Position numbers and translations under genes: made by a program
Origin: Deltaproteobacteria bacterium
Lineage (GTDB): Bacteria > Desulfobacterota > Dissulfuribacteria > Dissulfuribacterales > QOAL01
Direction of reading: 5' to 3'
Length of the DNA stretch: 35,075 nucleotides
Assembly (NCBI GenBank): GCA_026986785.1
Contig: JALSNW010000029.1
Span: forward strand, 1-35,075
The notes under the pieces: model-generated
Databases searched by the model: none
Seen by the model: the letters and a program-made list of their open reading frames with translations, nothing else
What the model was told of the DNA's origin: nothing
Part shown: piece after piece, positions 26,112 through 33,184 of the stretch
Numbering within the stretch: the stretch's first letter is position 1
Layout: each line of letters starts with the position of its first letter

Positions 26112-27947
26112 ATGAATACGGATTTGTCTATGCCTGTCTTCAGCAATTCGGGCTGTAAGGCTGGGTCTATTATTGCTACTGTGGTGCTATTTCTTGCAGT
26201 CATTCTTCTCCCTATGGCTGGCACTGCTGTTGCTGAAAAAGCCCATGGCCATTCAGGAGATACAGGGGGCTCTGAGGCATCTGGGCCTGGAGAAACCCTT
26301 GCCATTTCCGGGAAGATCTCAAATCCCCACAGTACAGGGGTGGACGATGTCAAACTGAAGGTCTTTTTAAATGGGCAGGAACTGGAGCCAGTGGCCAAGA
26401 AGGGCCAGCACGCCCATGGAGAGGCCGGGCTCAAGACAGAGGCTGACGGGACGTTTCAGACCGTGCTCGCATTGCCTCCAGGAAGCATCAAGGGTGCCAA
26501 GATAGAGATAGAGGCATTCAAGCCGAGCTATGAGACTGGAAGGGTCAGCTTGGACAATACGAGGATCGCTTTCGATGGGCAGAGATACCTGGCACATGTG
26601 GATCTCACCATAAAGCGCACACAAGGGCCTGCCTTCTGGATAGCCACCATTATCTTTATCCTCGCATATGTTCTCATTTCTTTCGAGCTTCTACACAGGA
26701 CCTTGGCTGCAATGCTTGGTGCAGCCACCATGTTGGTCATCAGCTATACCCTGGGGACAATAAATCCGGAATACCATATCCTTTCCTACGAGAGTGCCAT
26801 TCATGCCATTGATATGAATGTCATCTTCCTCCTCATGGGCATGATGATCATCGTGGGTATCCTGAAGCACACAGGGGTGTTTCAATGGTCGGCTTATCAA
26901 TGCTACAGACTGGCAAAAGGGAATGTAATCTTGCTGTCGGTAATACTCATGAGTTTTACTGCTGTGGCATCCGCATTCCTGGACAATGTCACAACCATGC
27001 TTTTGCTTACCCCTGTAAGCATAGAGATTGCCTTGTCCCTTGGTATCAACCCCCTGGCCCTCCTCATACCAGAGGTGTTGGCCTCAAATATTGGTGGAAC
27101 GGCTACATTGATAGGTGATCCTCCAAACATCATGATCGGCTCATATGCCGGGCTTACCTTTATGGATTTTGTCATAAACCTTACTCCCGTGTGTATAGTC
27201 TCTATGGTGGTCCTTTTTGTATATTCCAGGTTTGCCTATGGCAAGGAGTATGGGAAGGCCACCGTAACTGATATACAGGCCTTCATAGAAAAACTCCGGC
27301 AGGAATACCAGATCACCGATTCCCAGCTTCTCACAGTCGGTGGCATCATAATGGGCATAGTGGTGGGTATGTTTTTGACCCATGGCTATTGGCACATGGA
27401 GGTGAGTATTGCAGCACTTTTTGGGGCTGCCCTGCTGTTCACCTATGGTTTGCTCACGAAAAAGATCGATCTATTGACCCTCATAGAAAAAGACATAGAG
27501 TGGACCACACTTCTCTTTTTCATGTTTCTATTCATACTTGTAGGGGCAGTGGAAGAAACAGGCCTGTTGGATCTTATTGCCGACTGGGTACTTCATCTGT
27601 CTCATGGCAGTCTGGTAACCTCTATCTGCCTCATCCTATGGGTATCTGCGATTATGAGTGCATTCGTGGACAACATACCATTTACAGCAACCATGCTTCC
27701 GATAGTGGGATATCTGACCCAGGTGATACCAGGCGCTGATTCTGGTGTCCTCTGGTGGGCATTGGCATTTGGTGCATGTTTTGGAGGTAACGGTACCATG
27801 ATAGGTGCAAGTGCCAATGTCGTAACCCTTGGTATCGCAGAATCGGCAGGACATCCAATGAAATTTTTTGGTTTCATGAAAGTGGCCTTCCCGTATATGC
27901 TTGTTAGTGTGGCCATTGCCAATGTCTGGTTACTGATCTTTTATTAA
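26112..27947 (+). CDS. ArsB/NhaD-superfamily permease with N-terminal periplasmic domain
   Basis: A 611-residue protein. A hydrophobic N-terminal segment (about 18-41) is followed by a His-rich, Gly-rich stretch (KAHGHSGDTGG) and an Ig/carboxypeptidase-regulatory-like domain of about 110 residues outside the membrane. Then come about 12 helices of the ion-transporter superfamily. The paired half-motifs are clear: SAFLDNVTTMLLLTPV with GGTATLIGDPPNIMI in the first half, and SAFVDNIPFTATMLPI with GGNGTMIGASANVV in the second. Relatives carry Na+/H+, arsenite or dicarboxylate; the substrate is unknown. AGGAGG lies 9 bases before the ATG. It follows the SLC13 gene by 16 bases. Confidence 0.87.
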   Translation: MNTDLSMPVFSNSGCKAGSIIATVVLFLAVILLPMAGTAVAEKAHGHSGDTGGSEASGPGETLAISGKISNPHSTGVDDVKLKVFLNGQELEPVAKKGQHAHGEAGLKTEADGTFQTVLALPPGSIKGAKIEIEAFKPSYETGRVSLDNTRIAFDGQRYLAHVDLTIKRTQGPAFWIATIIFILAYVLISFELLHRTLAAMLGAATMLVISYTLGTINPEYHILSYESAIHAIDMNVIFLLMGMMIIVGILKHTGVFQWSAYQCYRLAKGNVILLSVILMSFTAVASAFLDNVTTMLLLTPVSIEIALSLGINPLALLIPEVLASNIGGTATLIGDPPNIMIGSYAGLTFMDFVINLTPVCIVSMVVLFVYSRFAYGKEYGKATVTDIQAFIEKLRQEYQITDSQLLTVGGIIMGIVVGMFLTHGYWHMEVSIAALFGAALLFTYGLLTKKIDLLTLIEKDIEWTTLLFFMFLFILVGAVEETGLLDLIADWVLHLSHGSLVTSICLILWVSAIMSAFVDNIPFTATMLPIVGYLTQVIPGADSGVLWWALAFGACFGGNGTMIGASANVVTLGIAESAGHPMKFFGFMKVAFPYMLVSVAIANVWLLIFY

Positions 27948-28020
27948 ACAAGTGGCTTGTATGAACAGCGAAATAATTGATCATTGGAGAAATCTAAAAC
28001 AGTAAAAAAGAGGGGGAAAA

Positions 28021-28986
28021 ATGGTACAAAAGGTAGAACCTCTTACGAAATTCTTGCTGCCCATTGACGGAAAAGGCACCTATAAGGCAGCCTGCGGACT
28101 GGCTGGTTCTCTTGCCGCCGTATGCAAGGACAGGGTCAAGGAGATCACCCTGCTGCATGTCATGGCTGGAAGGTATCTCAGTACCCATATGGCAAATATA
28201 GATATAAGGGTCGACACTGTACTCGAAAGCGACTTGTTCAAGCGGCTCAAGGAAGATTTCATCAATAAGCAGATCCAGCCGGTGTTGGACGAGGCGGCTG
28301 AGATCATCAAGAAGATATATCCAGAAGGGCATATCGATTCCAAGGTAAAGGATGGGAAGCCTTCACGGGTCATAATAGATTTCGTGAAGGAAAATGAATA
28401 TTCCACAATTGTTATGCAGAGACGGTGCATGGATCCGGTGAAGGGTTCTTTCATTGGCAGTGTAACCTCGGGTATCCTATATGGGAACGGTTCTTGTTCT
28501 GTCTATATACCTGGTACGGACTATCCTCCGGATGGGAGCAAGGTGGACTTTCGAAGCCTTCTCGTCCCTGTCGATGGTTCCCCTGGTTCCCTGGCGGCAG
28601 TGGAAGAGGCAGCGATATTGATGAACTTCGTGCCAGAGGCACGTATCCTATTACTGAATGTCGTAGACGTAGTCGACATAGCCAAGGCAGCCGAGAAGAA
28701 TCTGTGGCCTTCTCCTGTCCAGGAGGCCGAAGGAATTCTGGAGAAAGCGGTCAAGATATTGACAAGCTCTGGTATCGAAAGGGATAGGATGGATAAGAAG
28801 GTAATGCCAGGGGATCCTGCCGAGGTCATAGTGTCAGAGGCGGAATCATCGAGTGCAGACATAGTCTTTGTGGGCCGCACTGTGCGCAGTCCTTTTACAG
28901 ATATAATCGTGGGGAGTGTGGCACGTGCAGTACTTGGTAGGTGCGCCAAGAAGACATTGGCGGTCATAACTCCTGAGGCCCAATAG
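28021..28986 (+). CDS. tandem universal stress protein
   Basis: A 321-residue soluble protein of two UspA-type alpha/beta domains (about residues 8-165 and 177-321). Each has the LLPIDG or LLVPVDGS first strand, a conserved central VIVxFVKE or VIVSEAESSSADIVFVGR segment, and a final GSV...L strand. The ATP-binding G-x2-G-x9-G(S/T) loop is incomplete in both halves, so nucleotide binding is uncertain. GAGGGGG lies about 4 bases before the ATG. It follows the NhaD-type permease by 73 bases with no terminator and may be its stress-linked regulator or partner. Confidence 0.88.
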   Translation: MVQKVEPLTKFLLPIDGKGTYKAACGLAGSLAAVCKDRVKEITLLHVMAGRYLSTHMANIDIRVDTVLESDLFKRLKEDFINKQIQPVLDEAAEIIKKIYPEGHIDSKVKDGKPSRVIIDFVKENEYSTIVMQRRCMDPVKGSFIGSVTSGILYGNGSCSVYIPGTDYPPDGSKVDFRSLLVPVDGSPGSLAAVEEAAILMNFVPEARILLLNVVDVVDIAKAAEKNLWPSPVQEAEGILEKAVKILTSSGIERDRMDKKVMPGDPAEVIVSEAESSSADIVFVGRTVRSPFTDIIVGSVARAVLGRCAKKTLAVITPEAQ

Positions 28987-29428
28987 ATGACCCAGGATTA
29001 TGTAGCCCGCAAGTTTGCCGAAGATGCGCACCAGGGCATGCAGACGTATTTTGGTACTTCAATTACCCGACAACAAAGCAGATTCGGTAAAATTGCGAGT
29101 CCCTTGCGGCTTCAAACGTCAGAGTTTTTAGAGCAAAAGAATCTTCACCTTTTGGGCGAAAGTATTTGCCTTATAAAAAATCTTTAATCAGACATTTGGA
29201 GTGCATAACCCGGGATGAATGGCTACCTGTGAAGATTGGAAGTTTTGTTCAAGAACAAGACCCATGAGAAGGCTATGCCTTGGCCTGGGCAAAAGGGTGA
29301 TCCTTAGGGGTGGCCGAATGGGGAAAATTGACAGATACAGGCTCTTGTGCGTAAATGAGTCGAGACATACTTTTAATGGGCCGGTGCTTTCAAGGAAGAT
29401 GGTTAAAATCAAGGAGGTTTTATAAGTT
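28987..29428 (+). other. Intergenic region with repeat copy B
   Basis: About 440 bases between the Usp and SUMF1-type genes. The left third is dispersed repeat copy B. A 66-codon frame starts right after the Usp stop, but it lies on the repeat, has no ribosome site and is not convincing as a gene. The rest shows only a possible weak promoter, TTGACA at 29328-29333 with TAAATG 18 bases on. Confidence 0.45.
28995..29116 (+). repeat. Dispersed repeat, copy B
   Basis: About 122 bases, plus orientation, matching copy A (21892-22014) over its whole length and copy C (near 30404) over its first 35 bases or so. It begins 9 bases after the Usp stop codon. Shared blocks are listed under copy A. Confidence 0.55.
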
Positions 29429-30211
29429 ATGAATGGAAAATGGCAGTATCTGGTTATTTTTATGTCCATTTGTTTAGGCTTTTTGGCCAGCCCAGTGGGA
29501 AAGGTATTTGCAGATACCTATAAAAACAGTATTGGGATGGAGTTTGTCTTGATCCCTGCAGGTACTTTCATGATGGGGGCCAGCAGACATTTTGAAAATG
29601 CAGATATAGATGAGCTACCAAGGCATAAGGTGACCATTACCAAACCTTTTTACATGGGCAAATATGAGGTGACCCAAGAGCAATGGGTAAAGGTGATGGG
29701 TAATAATCCCAGCCATTTCAAGGGGCACAAGAGGCCTGTAGAGAATGTCTCTTGGAATGATGCAATGGAATTCATAAAGAAGCTCAATAAGATGGAAAAG
29801 ACAGAAAAGTATAGGCTTCCTACAGAGGCTGAATGGGAATATGCAGCACGGGCAGGTGAGCCAGGTTCCTATTGTTTTGGTGACATGGTAGCAGATCTTC
29901 CCCTCTTCGCATGGTATTATCACAACGCCAATGCCCAGACCCACGAAGTGGGGCAGTTGAAACCAAATGTGTGGGGCCTGTACGACATGCATGGTAACGT
30001 GTGGGAATGGTGTAATGACTGGTACAGTGTTGATTATTATTCCAAGTCCCCTGAAAAGGATCCTCCTGGCCCTGCAAATGGGGTACTCAAGGTTGAAAGG
30101 GGAGGTGGTTGGGATGCGTTACCTGATGCATGTAGATCGGCCTATCGTCATGGTTTTTTCCCATATAAGGGCAATTCTGCCTTGGGGTTCAGGATAGTCA
30201 TGACACCTTAG
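29429..30211 (+). CDS. secreted SUMF1/formylglycine-generating-enzyme-like protein
   Basis: A 260-residue protein with a signal peptide (residues 1-28, ending GKVFA before DTYKNS). Almost all the rest is a SUMF1-type C-lectin-like domain: NSIGMEFVLIPAGTFMMGA, YEVTQEQW, RPVENVSWNDAMEF, RLPTEAEWEYAARAG, GLYDMHGNVWEWCNDW and the C-terminal RGGGWDALPDACRSAYR with GFRIV. True formylglycine-generating enzymes use a cysteine pair (or copper site) near the end; only one Cys (in DACRS) is present here, so sulfatase activation is unlikely. Non-catalytic relatives serve in maturation or as binding domains. AAGGAGG lies 11 bases before the ATG. It seems to be a single-gene unit. Confidence 0.87.
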   Translation: MNGKWQYLVIFMSICLGFLASPVGKVFADTYKNSIGMEFVLIPAGTFMMGASRHFENADIDELPRHKVTITKPFYMGKYEVTQEQWVKVMGNNPSHFKGHKRPVENVSWNDAMEFIKKLNKMEKTEKYRLPTEAEWEYAARAGEPGSYCFGDMVADLPLFAWYYHNANAQTHEVGQLKPNVWGLYDMHGNVWEWCNDWYSVDYYSKSPEKDPPGPANGVLKVERGGGWDALPDACRSAYRHGFFPYKGNSALGFRIVMTP

Positions 30212-30271
30212 AGACACCATTTTGCTGTCCCAATGGCCTTTGGGCCACAGGACATGGAAGTATGCTTTTGA

Positions 30272-30301
30272 GCCGGCCTTTGCCGGCCTTTTTGTTTTTT
30301 T
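30272..30301 (+). terminator. Terminator after SUMF1-like gene
   Basis: GCCGGC (30272-30277) pairs with GCCGGC (30282-30287) across a CTTT loop and is followed by a 12-base tract that is all T except one G. It lies 60 bases after the stop codon. Confidence 0.8.
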
Positions 30302-30404
30302 CTTTCCTACTACCGGATAAACGTCTTTGGCCGCATACGAGTTCTGATTCCTGCTTCCTCGATACCTTACATCTTCACCAAGCCTGCGAGCTGCATGATC
30401 TGGC
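30300..30404 (-). repeat. Dispersed repeat, copy C (partial)
   Basis: On the minus strand, from 30404 downward, about 37 bases match the start of copies A and B, with CAGCTC-CAGGCTT and GAAGAT conserved. The remainder, to about 30300, has diverged or is a different variant. The left boundary is approximate. Confidence 0.4.
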
Positions 30405-30581
30405 TCCAATTCTTTGAAGTAGAGCTGTTTCGAAGAGAAACAGGTGTTACATGTGAAAAAATTATATAATCTCAATAGGTTATATATGGTTGTTTCTGAA
30501 TGAAACAAATGTCTTGTTATTTTTTGCACACAATCTTGGAAACTTCAGTGCTTTTTTTATAAAAGCCTTTTCAAAACAATA

Positions 30582-30616
30582 TGTTACGTCATTTGGCACT
30601 TTAATTGCCAGTAACA
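30582..30616 (+). other. Interrupted hairpin
   Basis: TGTTAC (30582-30587) and TGGCA (30594-30598) pair with TGCCA (30606-30610) and GTAACA (30611-30616), leaving a 6-base bulge on the left arm. No T-run follows. It could be a protein-binding site or an RNA element; function unknown. Confidence 0.35.
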
Positions 30617-30714
30617 CATTCAACTAAGGTTCTCAACTCCTGAATATAAATTTTCCAGAGTTTTTGTGATGATCCATATAGTTGTAAAGGAAGCTTGAGG
30701 TAGCGAATCAGGGA

Positions 30715-31233
30715 ATGGAGAAAAGGGTAGCGCTTTTGGCAGATGGTAATACTTCGGATCTGTATGCGAGTTTTTGTGCAGTAAAACTGGCCAGGAGAAT
30801 GGAGGCGAGGCTTTTGTCCATACTGCTTATGCCAGACAGACATGCGATTTCGGGGAATTCTTGTTCTGAACGGTGGCAGAGCTGTTCTCCTTCTGAATTT
30901 CTTTCTTTGATATCGAGTCTTGGAAATTTCGAGGGGGTCCAGCTTTCATACAACCTCATTGATGAAAGAGACGAGGATAGTCTGGTGGAGTTCCTCGTTG
31001 AGAGTAAGATCACCTGTTTGATCATGGGAACCGTGAATCAAGACGACTTCGATAAGAAACAGAAATGGTTATCGGCCCTGGTTAAAAGGATATGCCAGAA
31101 CCGCCGCTGGTACATGGGAGAGGATCTGACCGTGTTTCTCGCAAAACCGTGGAGTGAGAAGGACTTTAAGAAAGTTCTCAAACAGATTAGTTCCGATTGC
31201 TGCCTTTATCCAATAGAGATGGTATTTGGCTGA
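30715..31233 (+). CDS. Usp-like single-domain protein
   Basis: A 172-residue soluble protein. Strand-helix pattern fits the universal stress fold: KRVALLADGNTSDLYASFCAVKLARRMEA at the start, LLSILLMP as the second strand, and ITCLIMGTVNQDDFDKK in place of the usual VVxGSxG loop. The nucleotide-binding glycines are mostly missing. The C-terminal 50 residues (WYMGEDLTVFLAKPWSE and beyond) go past the core fold. AGGGA lies directly before the ATG; a better GAGG is 20 bases off. It precedes the second TauE/SafE gene by about 110 bases and may belong to that unit. Confidence 0.68.
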   Translation: MEKRVALLADGNTSDLYASFCAVKLARRMEARLLSILLMPDRHAISGNSCSERWQSCSPSEFLSLISSLGNFEGVQLSYNLIDERDEDSLVEFLVESKITCLIMGTVNQDDFDKKQKWLSALVKRICQNRRWYMGEDLTVFLAKPWSEKDFKKVLKQISSDCCLYPIEMVFG

Positions 31234-31342
31234 TTGGAAGTGGAAAGGACTAAGGTATCCCAGAGAGATATGACAGGCATAGCCCTGGATTGTGGCAGGG
31301 CCCCTGTTTATTCAAGGGAAAAAATAATTAGGAGGGTTTAAT

Positions 31343-32293
31343 ATGTATGTCTATTTGCCAATTGCACTAACCAGTGTGAGCCTCTGGCTGGTAGTGGGCC
31401 TGGGCTTGCTGGTGGGCCTTTTATCAGGCCTCTTCGGGGTAGGTGGGGGGTTTCTCATGACCCCTCTTCTCATGATGATAGGTATTCCACCTACAGTTGC
31501 CGCAGCTACAGATGCCAACCAGATCGTTGCGGCCTCTGCATCAGGCACCTTGGCCCATTGGCGGCTTGGAAACGTGGATTTCAAGATGGGCCTTTTGCTC
31601 CTGGTAGGTGGCTTTACCGGCGGCGCCCTGGGTGTCCATGTGATCAAGGTCTTGAGGGCTACAGGAGGGGCTGATTTCCTGATCAAGATGACCTATGTCA
31701 TCATGTTGGGCGTGGTTGGTGCTTTTATGTTTTTCGAGAGCCTAAATGCCCTCAAAAAGCAAAAGGCAGCAGCATCCATGTCTGAGGCCGAACTGAAAAG
31801 GGAAGAGGACAAGAAGAAGGCAAAGGCCAAGAAAAAGGGTATGTTGTCTTCTCTGCCTTTCCAGGTCCATTTCGAGAAATCAGGCGTTACCCATTCGGCC
31901 ATTCTGCCAATAGCTCTGGGCATATTCGTTGGCGTATTGGCGGCAATCATGGGGGTTGGTGGTGGCTTCCTCATGGTTCCTGTCATGATCTATCTCCTTC
32001 GCATGCCCATGCACGTTGTGGTTGGAACCAGTCTCTTCCAGATAATGTTCACCTGTGTAGAGGTTACTTTCCTTCAAGCATATCAAAACCATACAGTGGA
32101 CATCGTTTTGGCCATCTTGCTTCTTGCCGGCTCTACTATCGGGGCCCAGGTGGGTACTACTCTTGGAAAGAAGCTCCACGGTGATCAGCTCAAGATATTG
32201 CTGGCAATAATAGTCCTTGGTGTAACAGTGAAGATGATTCTTGGCCTGGTTCTGGAACCATCCTTGTTACTGGCACACGGAGGAGGGCATTGA
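31343..32293 (+). CDS. TauE/SafE family exporter no. 2
   Basis: A 316-residue membrane protein of about 8 helices in two related halves. The half signatures are GLLSGLFGVGGGFLMTPLLM near the N-terminus and GVLAAIMGVGGGFLMVPVMI in the second half, both classical for TauE/SafE. The halves are joined by a highly charged cytoplasmic linker (about residues 140-170, KREEDKKKAKAKKK). The protein ends in AHGGGH. AGGAGG lies 7 bases before the ATG. The next gene starts 2 bases after its stop, so the two are tightly coupled. Likely exports sulfite or another sulfur oxyanion or organosulfonate; the substrate is inferred. Confidence 0.9.
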   Translation: MYVYLPIALTSVSLWLVVGLGLLVGLLSGLFGVGGGFLMTPLLMMIGIPPTVAAATDANQIVAASASGTLAHWRLGNVDFKMGLLLLVGGFTGGALGVHVIKVLRATGGADFLIKMTYVIMLGVVGAFMFFESLNALKKQKAAASMSEAELKREEDKKKAKAKKKGMLSSLPFQVHFEKSGVTHSAILPIALGIFVGVLAAIMGVGGGFLMVPVMIYLLRMPMHVVVGTSLFQIMFTCVEVTFLQAYQNHTVDIVLAILLLAGSTIGAQVGTTLGKKLHGDQLKILLAIIVLGVTVKMILGLVLEPSLLLAHGGGH

Positions 32294-32295
32294 TC

Positions 32296-33075
32296 ATGAA
32301 GCAATTTAAGAAGATCACAAAATACGTGGCTGTCAGCATCATGGTATTGGCTGTGGGGATATTCTTGGGTAGTCAGGCTATGGCCTTGACATGCAAGGTC
32401 TCTCCAGGGAAGATCCCAATAAGCCTTGGTTATCATGGGACAAAGGTGTCGATAACCGGTGAAGGCCTGACGACTCAAGATCTCATAGTCCAGATCTATT
32501 CCCCTCCAGGCGAAGAGCACCTCAAATACAAAGGCAAGGCCGGAGGGATATTCTGGATGAAACTTGGTACAATGATTTTTGAAAATGTACCCAAGGTCTA
32601 TCTGGTGTATTCCACCAAGGATACCCATGAACTCCTTTCTCCAGATACATGCAAGGAGCTGTCTATCGGGTTTGATTCCCTAAAGAAAAAGGCTGTCATA
32701 AAGAGTAACCTGAAGAATCTTGACAGGGAGAAGTGGCTCAAGGAGTTAATGAAGTTCAAAAAGGTCGAGCACCTTTATCTCGAACAGTCGGGAGTGATCA
32801 AGGTGGATACTGCCAACCATTCCTACAGCCTCAATATCGACTGGCCTTTCGAGGCCCCACCAGGGGAATACATAGTAGAGGTATATGCCGTAAAGGATGG
32901 AAAGGTTGTAGACAAGGCTGAGGCAAAGATAAAAGATGAAAGGGTAGGGATAGAGGAAATCCTTTCACATATGGCCTTCGAAAAACCAGCAGTTTATGGT
33001 ATTATCGCTATCGTGGTGGCTATTATTGCTGGATTTGGTGTCGGCATGGTATTCAAGGGAGGTGGCGGCCATTAA
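32296..33075 (+). CDS. TIGR02186-type membrane-anchored periplasmic protein, TauE/SafE partner
   Basis: A 259-residue protein with a signal peptide (residues 1-28, ending QAMA before LTCKVSP), a periplasmic beta-rich domain of about 195 residues, and one C-terminal transmembrane helix (AVYGIIAIVVAIIAGFGVG) ending in KGGGGH. The start LxxxVSPxxIxIxxGYHGxxVxIxG, the later APPGxYxVEVY and the terminal anchor fit the TIGR02186/Alph_Pro_TM family, which I recall as a frequent neighbour of TauE/SafE genes. I start at ATG 32296, 8 bases after AGGAGGG; the TTG at 32290 in the same frame is less likely. Two bases after the TauE/SafE stop. Probably a periplasmic subunit or substrate-handling partner of that exporter; no function is proven. 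Confidence 0.78.
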   Translation: MKQFKKITKYVAVSIMVLAVGIFLGSQAMALTCKVSPGKIPISLGYHGTKVSITGEGLTTQDLIVQIYSPPGEEHLKYKGKAGGIFWMKLGTMIFENVPKVYLVYSTKDTHELLSPDTCKELSIGFDSLKKKAVIKSNLKNLDREKWLKELMKFKKVEHLYLEQSGVIKVDTANHSYSLNIDWPFEAPPGEYIVEVYAVKDGKVVDKAEAKIKDERVGIEEILSHMAFEKPAVYGIIAIVVAIIAGFGVGMVFKGGGGH

Positions 33076-33117
33076 GTAGGTTTTCTTAACCAGGAAATAT
33101 CTTTTAATTCAATATTC

Positions 33118-33163
33118 AGCCCCTGCCTTGCCATAAAAGACAGATAAAGGTAGGGGCTTTTTA
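33118..33163 (+). terminator. Terminator after the second TauE/SafE unit
   Basis: A 12-bp stem AGCCCCTGCCTT (33118-33129) with AAGGTAGGGGCT (33147-33158), one G-T wobble, a 17-base loop and a T-rich tail. It separates the exporter unit from dikinase-like paralogue 3. Confidence 0.88.
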
Positions 33164-33184
33164 TTCTCCAGGAGAGATAAGTTA

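Larger units (their letters stand above)
30212..30714 (+). other. Intergenic region with terminator, repeat copy C and a stem-loop
   Basis: About 500 bases with no credible gene. It holds a terminator (30272-30301), dispersed repeat copy C and an interrupted hairpin (30582-30616). AT-rich stretches near 30465 and 30560 could hold the promoter of the downstream Usp-like gene, but no clear box pair is seen. Confidence 0.5.

Noticed and set aside
28987-29187. 66-codon ORF directly after the Usp gene
   Set aside because: It lies on dispersed repeat copy B, has no ribosome site, and its frame is broken by indels in the matching copy A. Treated as repeat, not gene.
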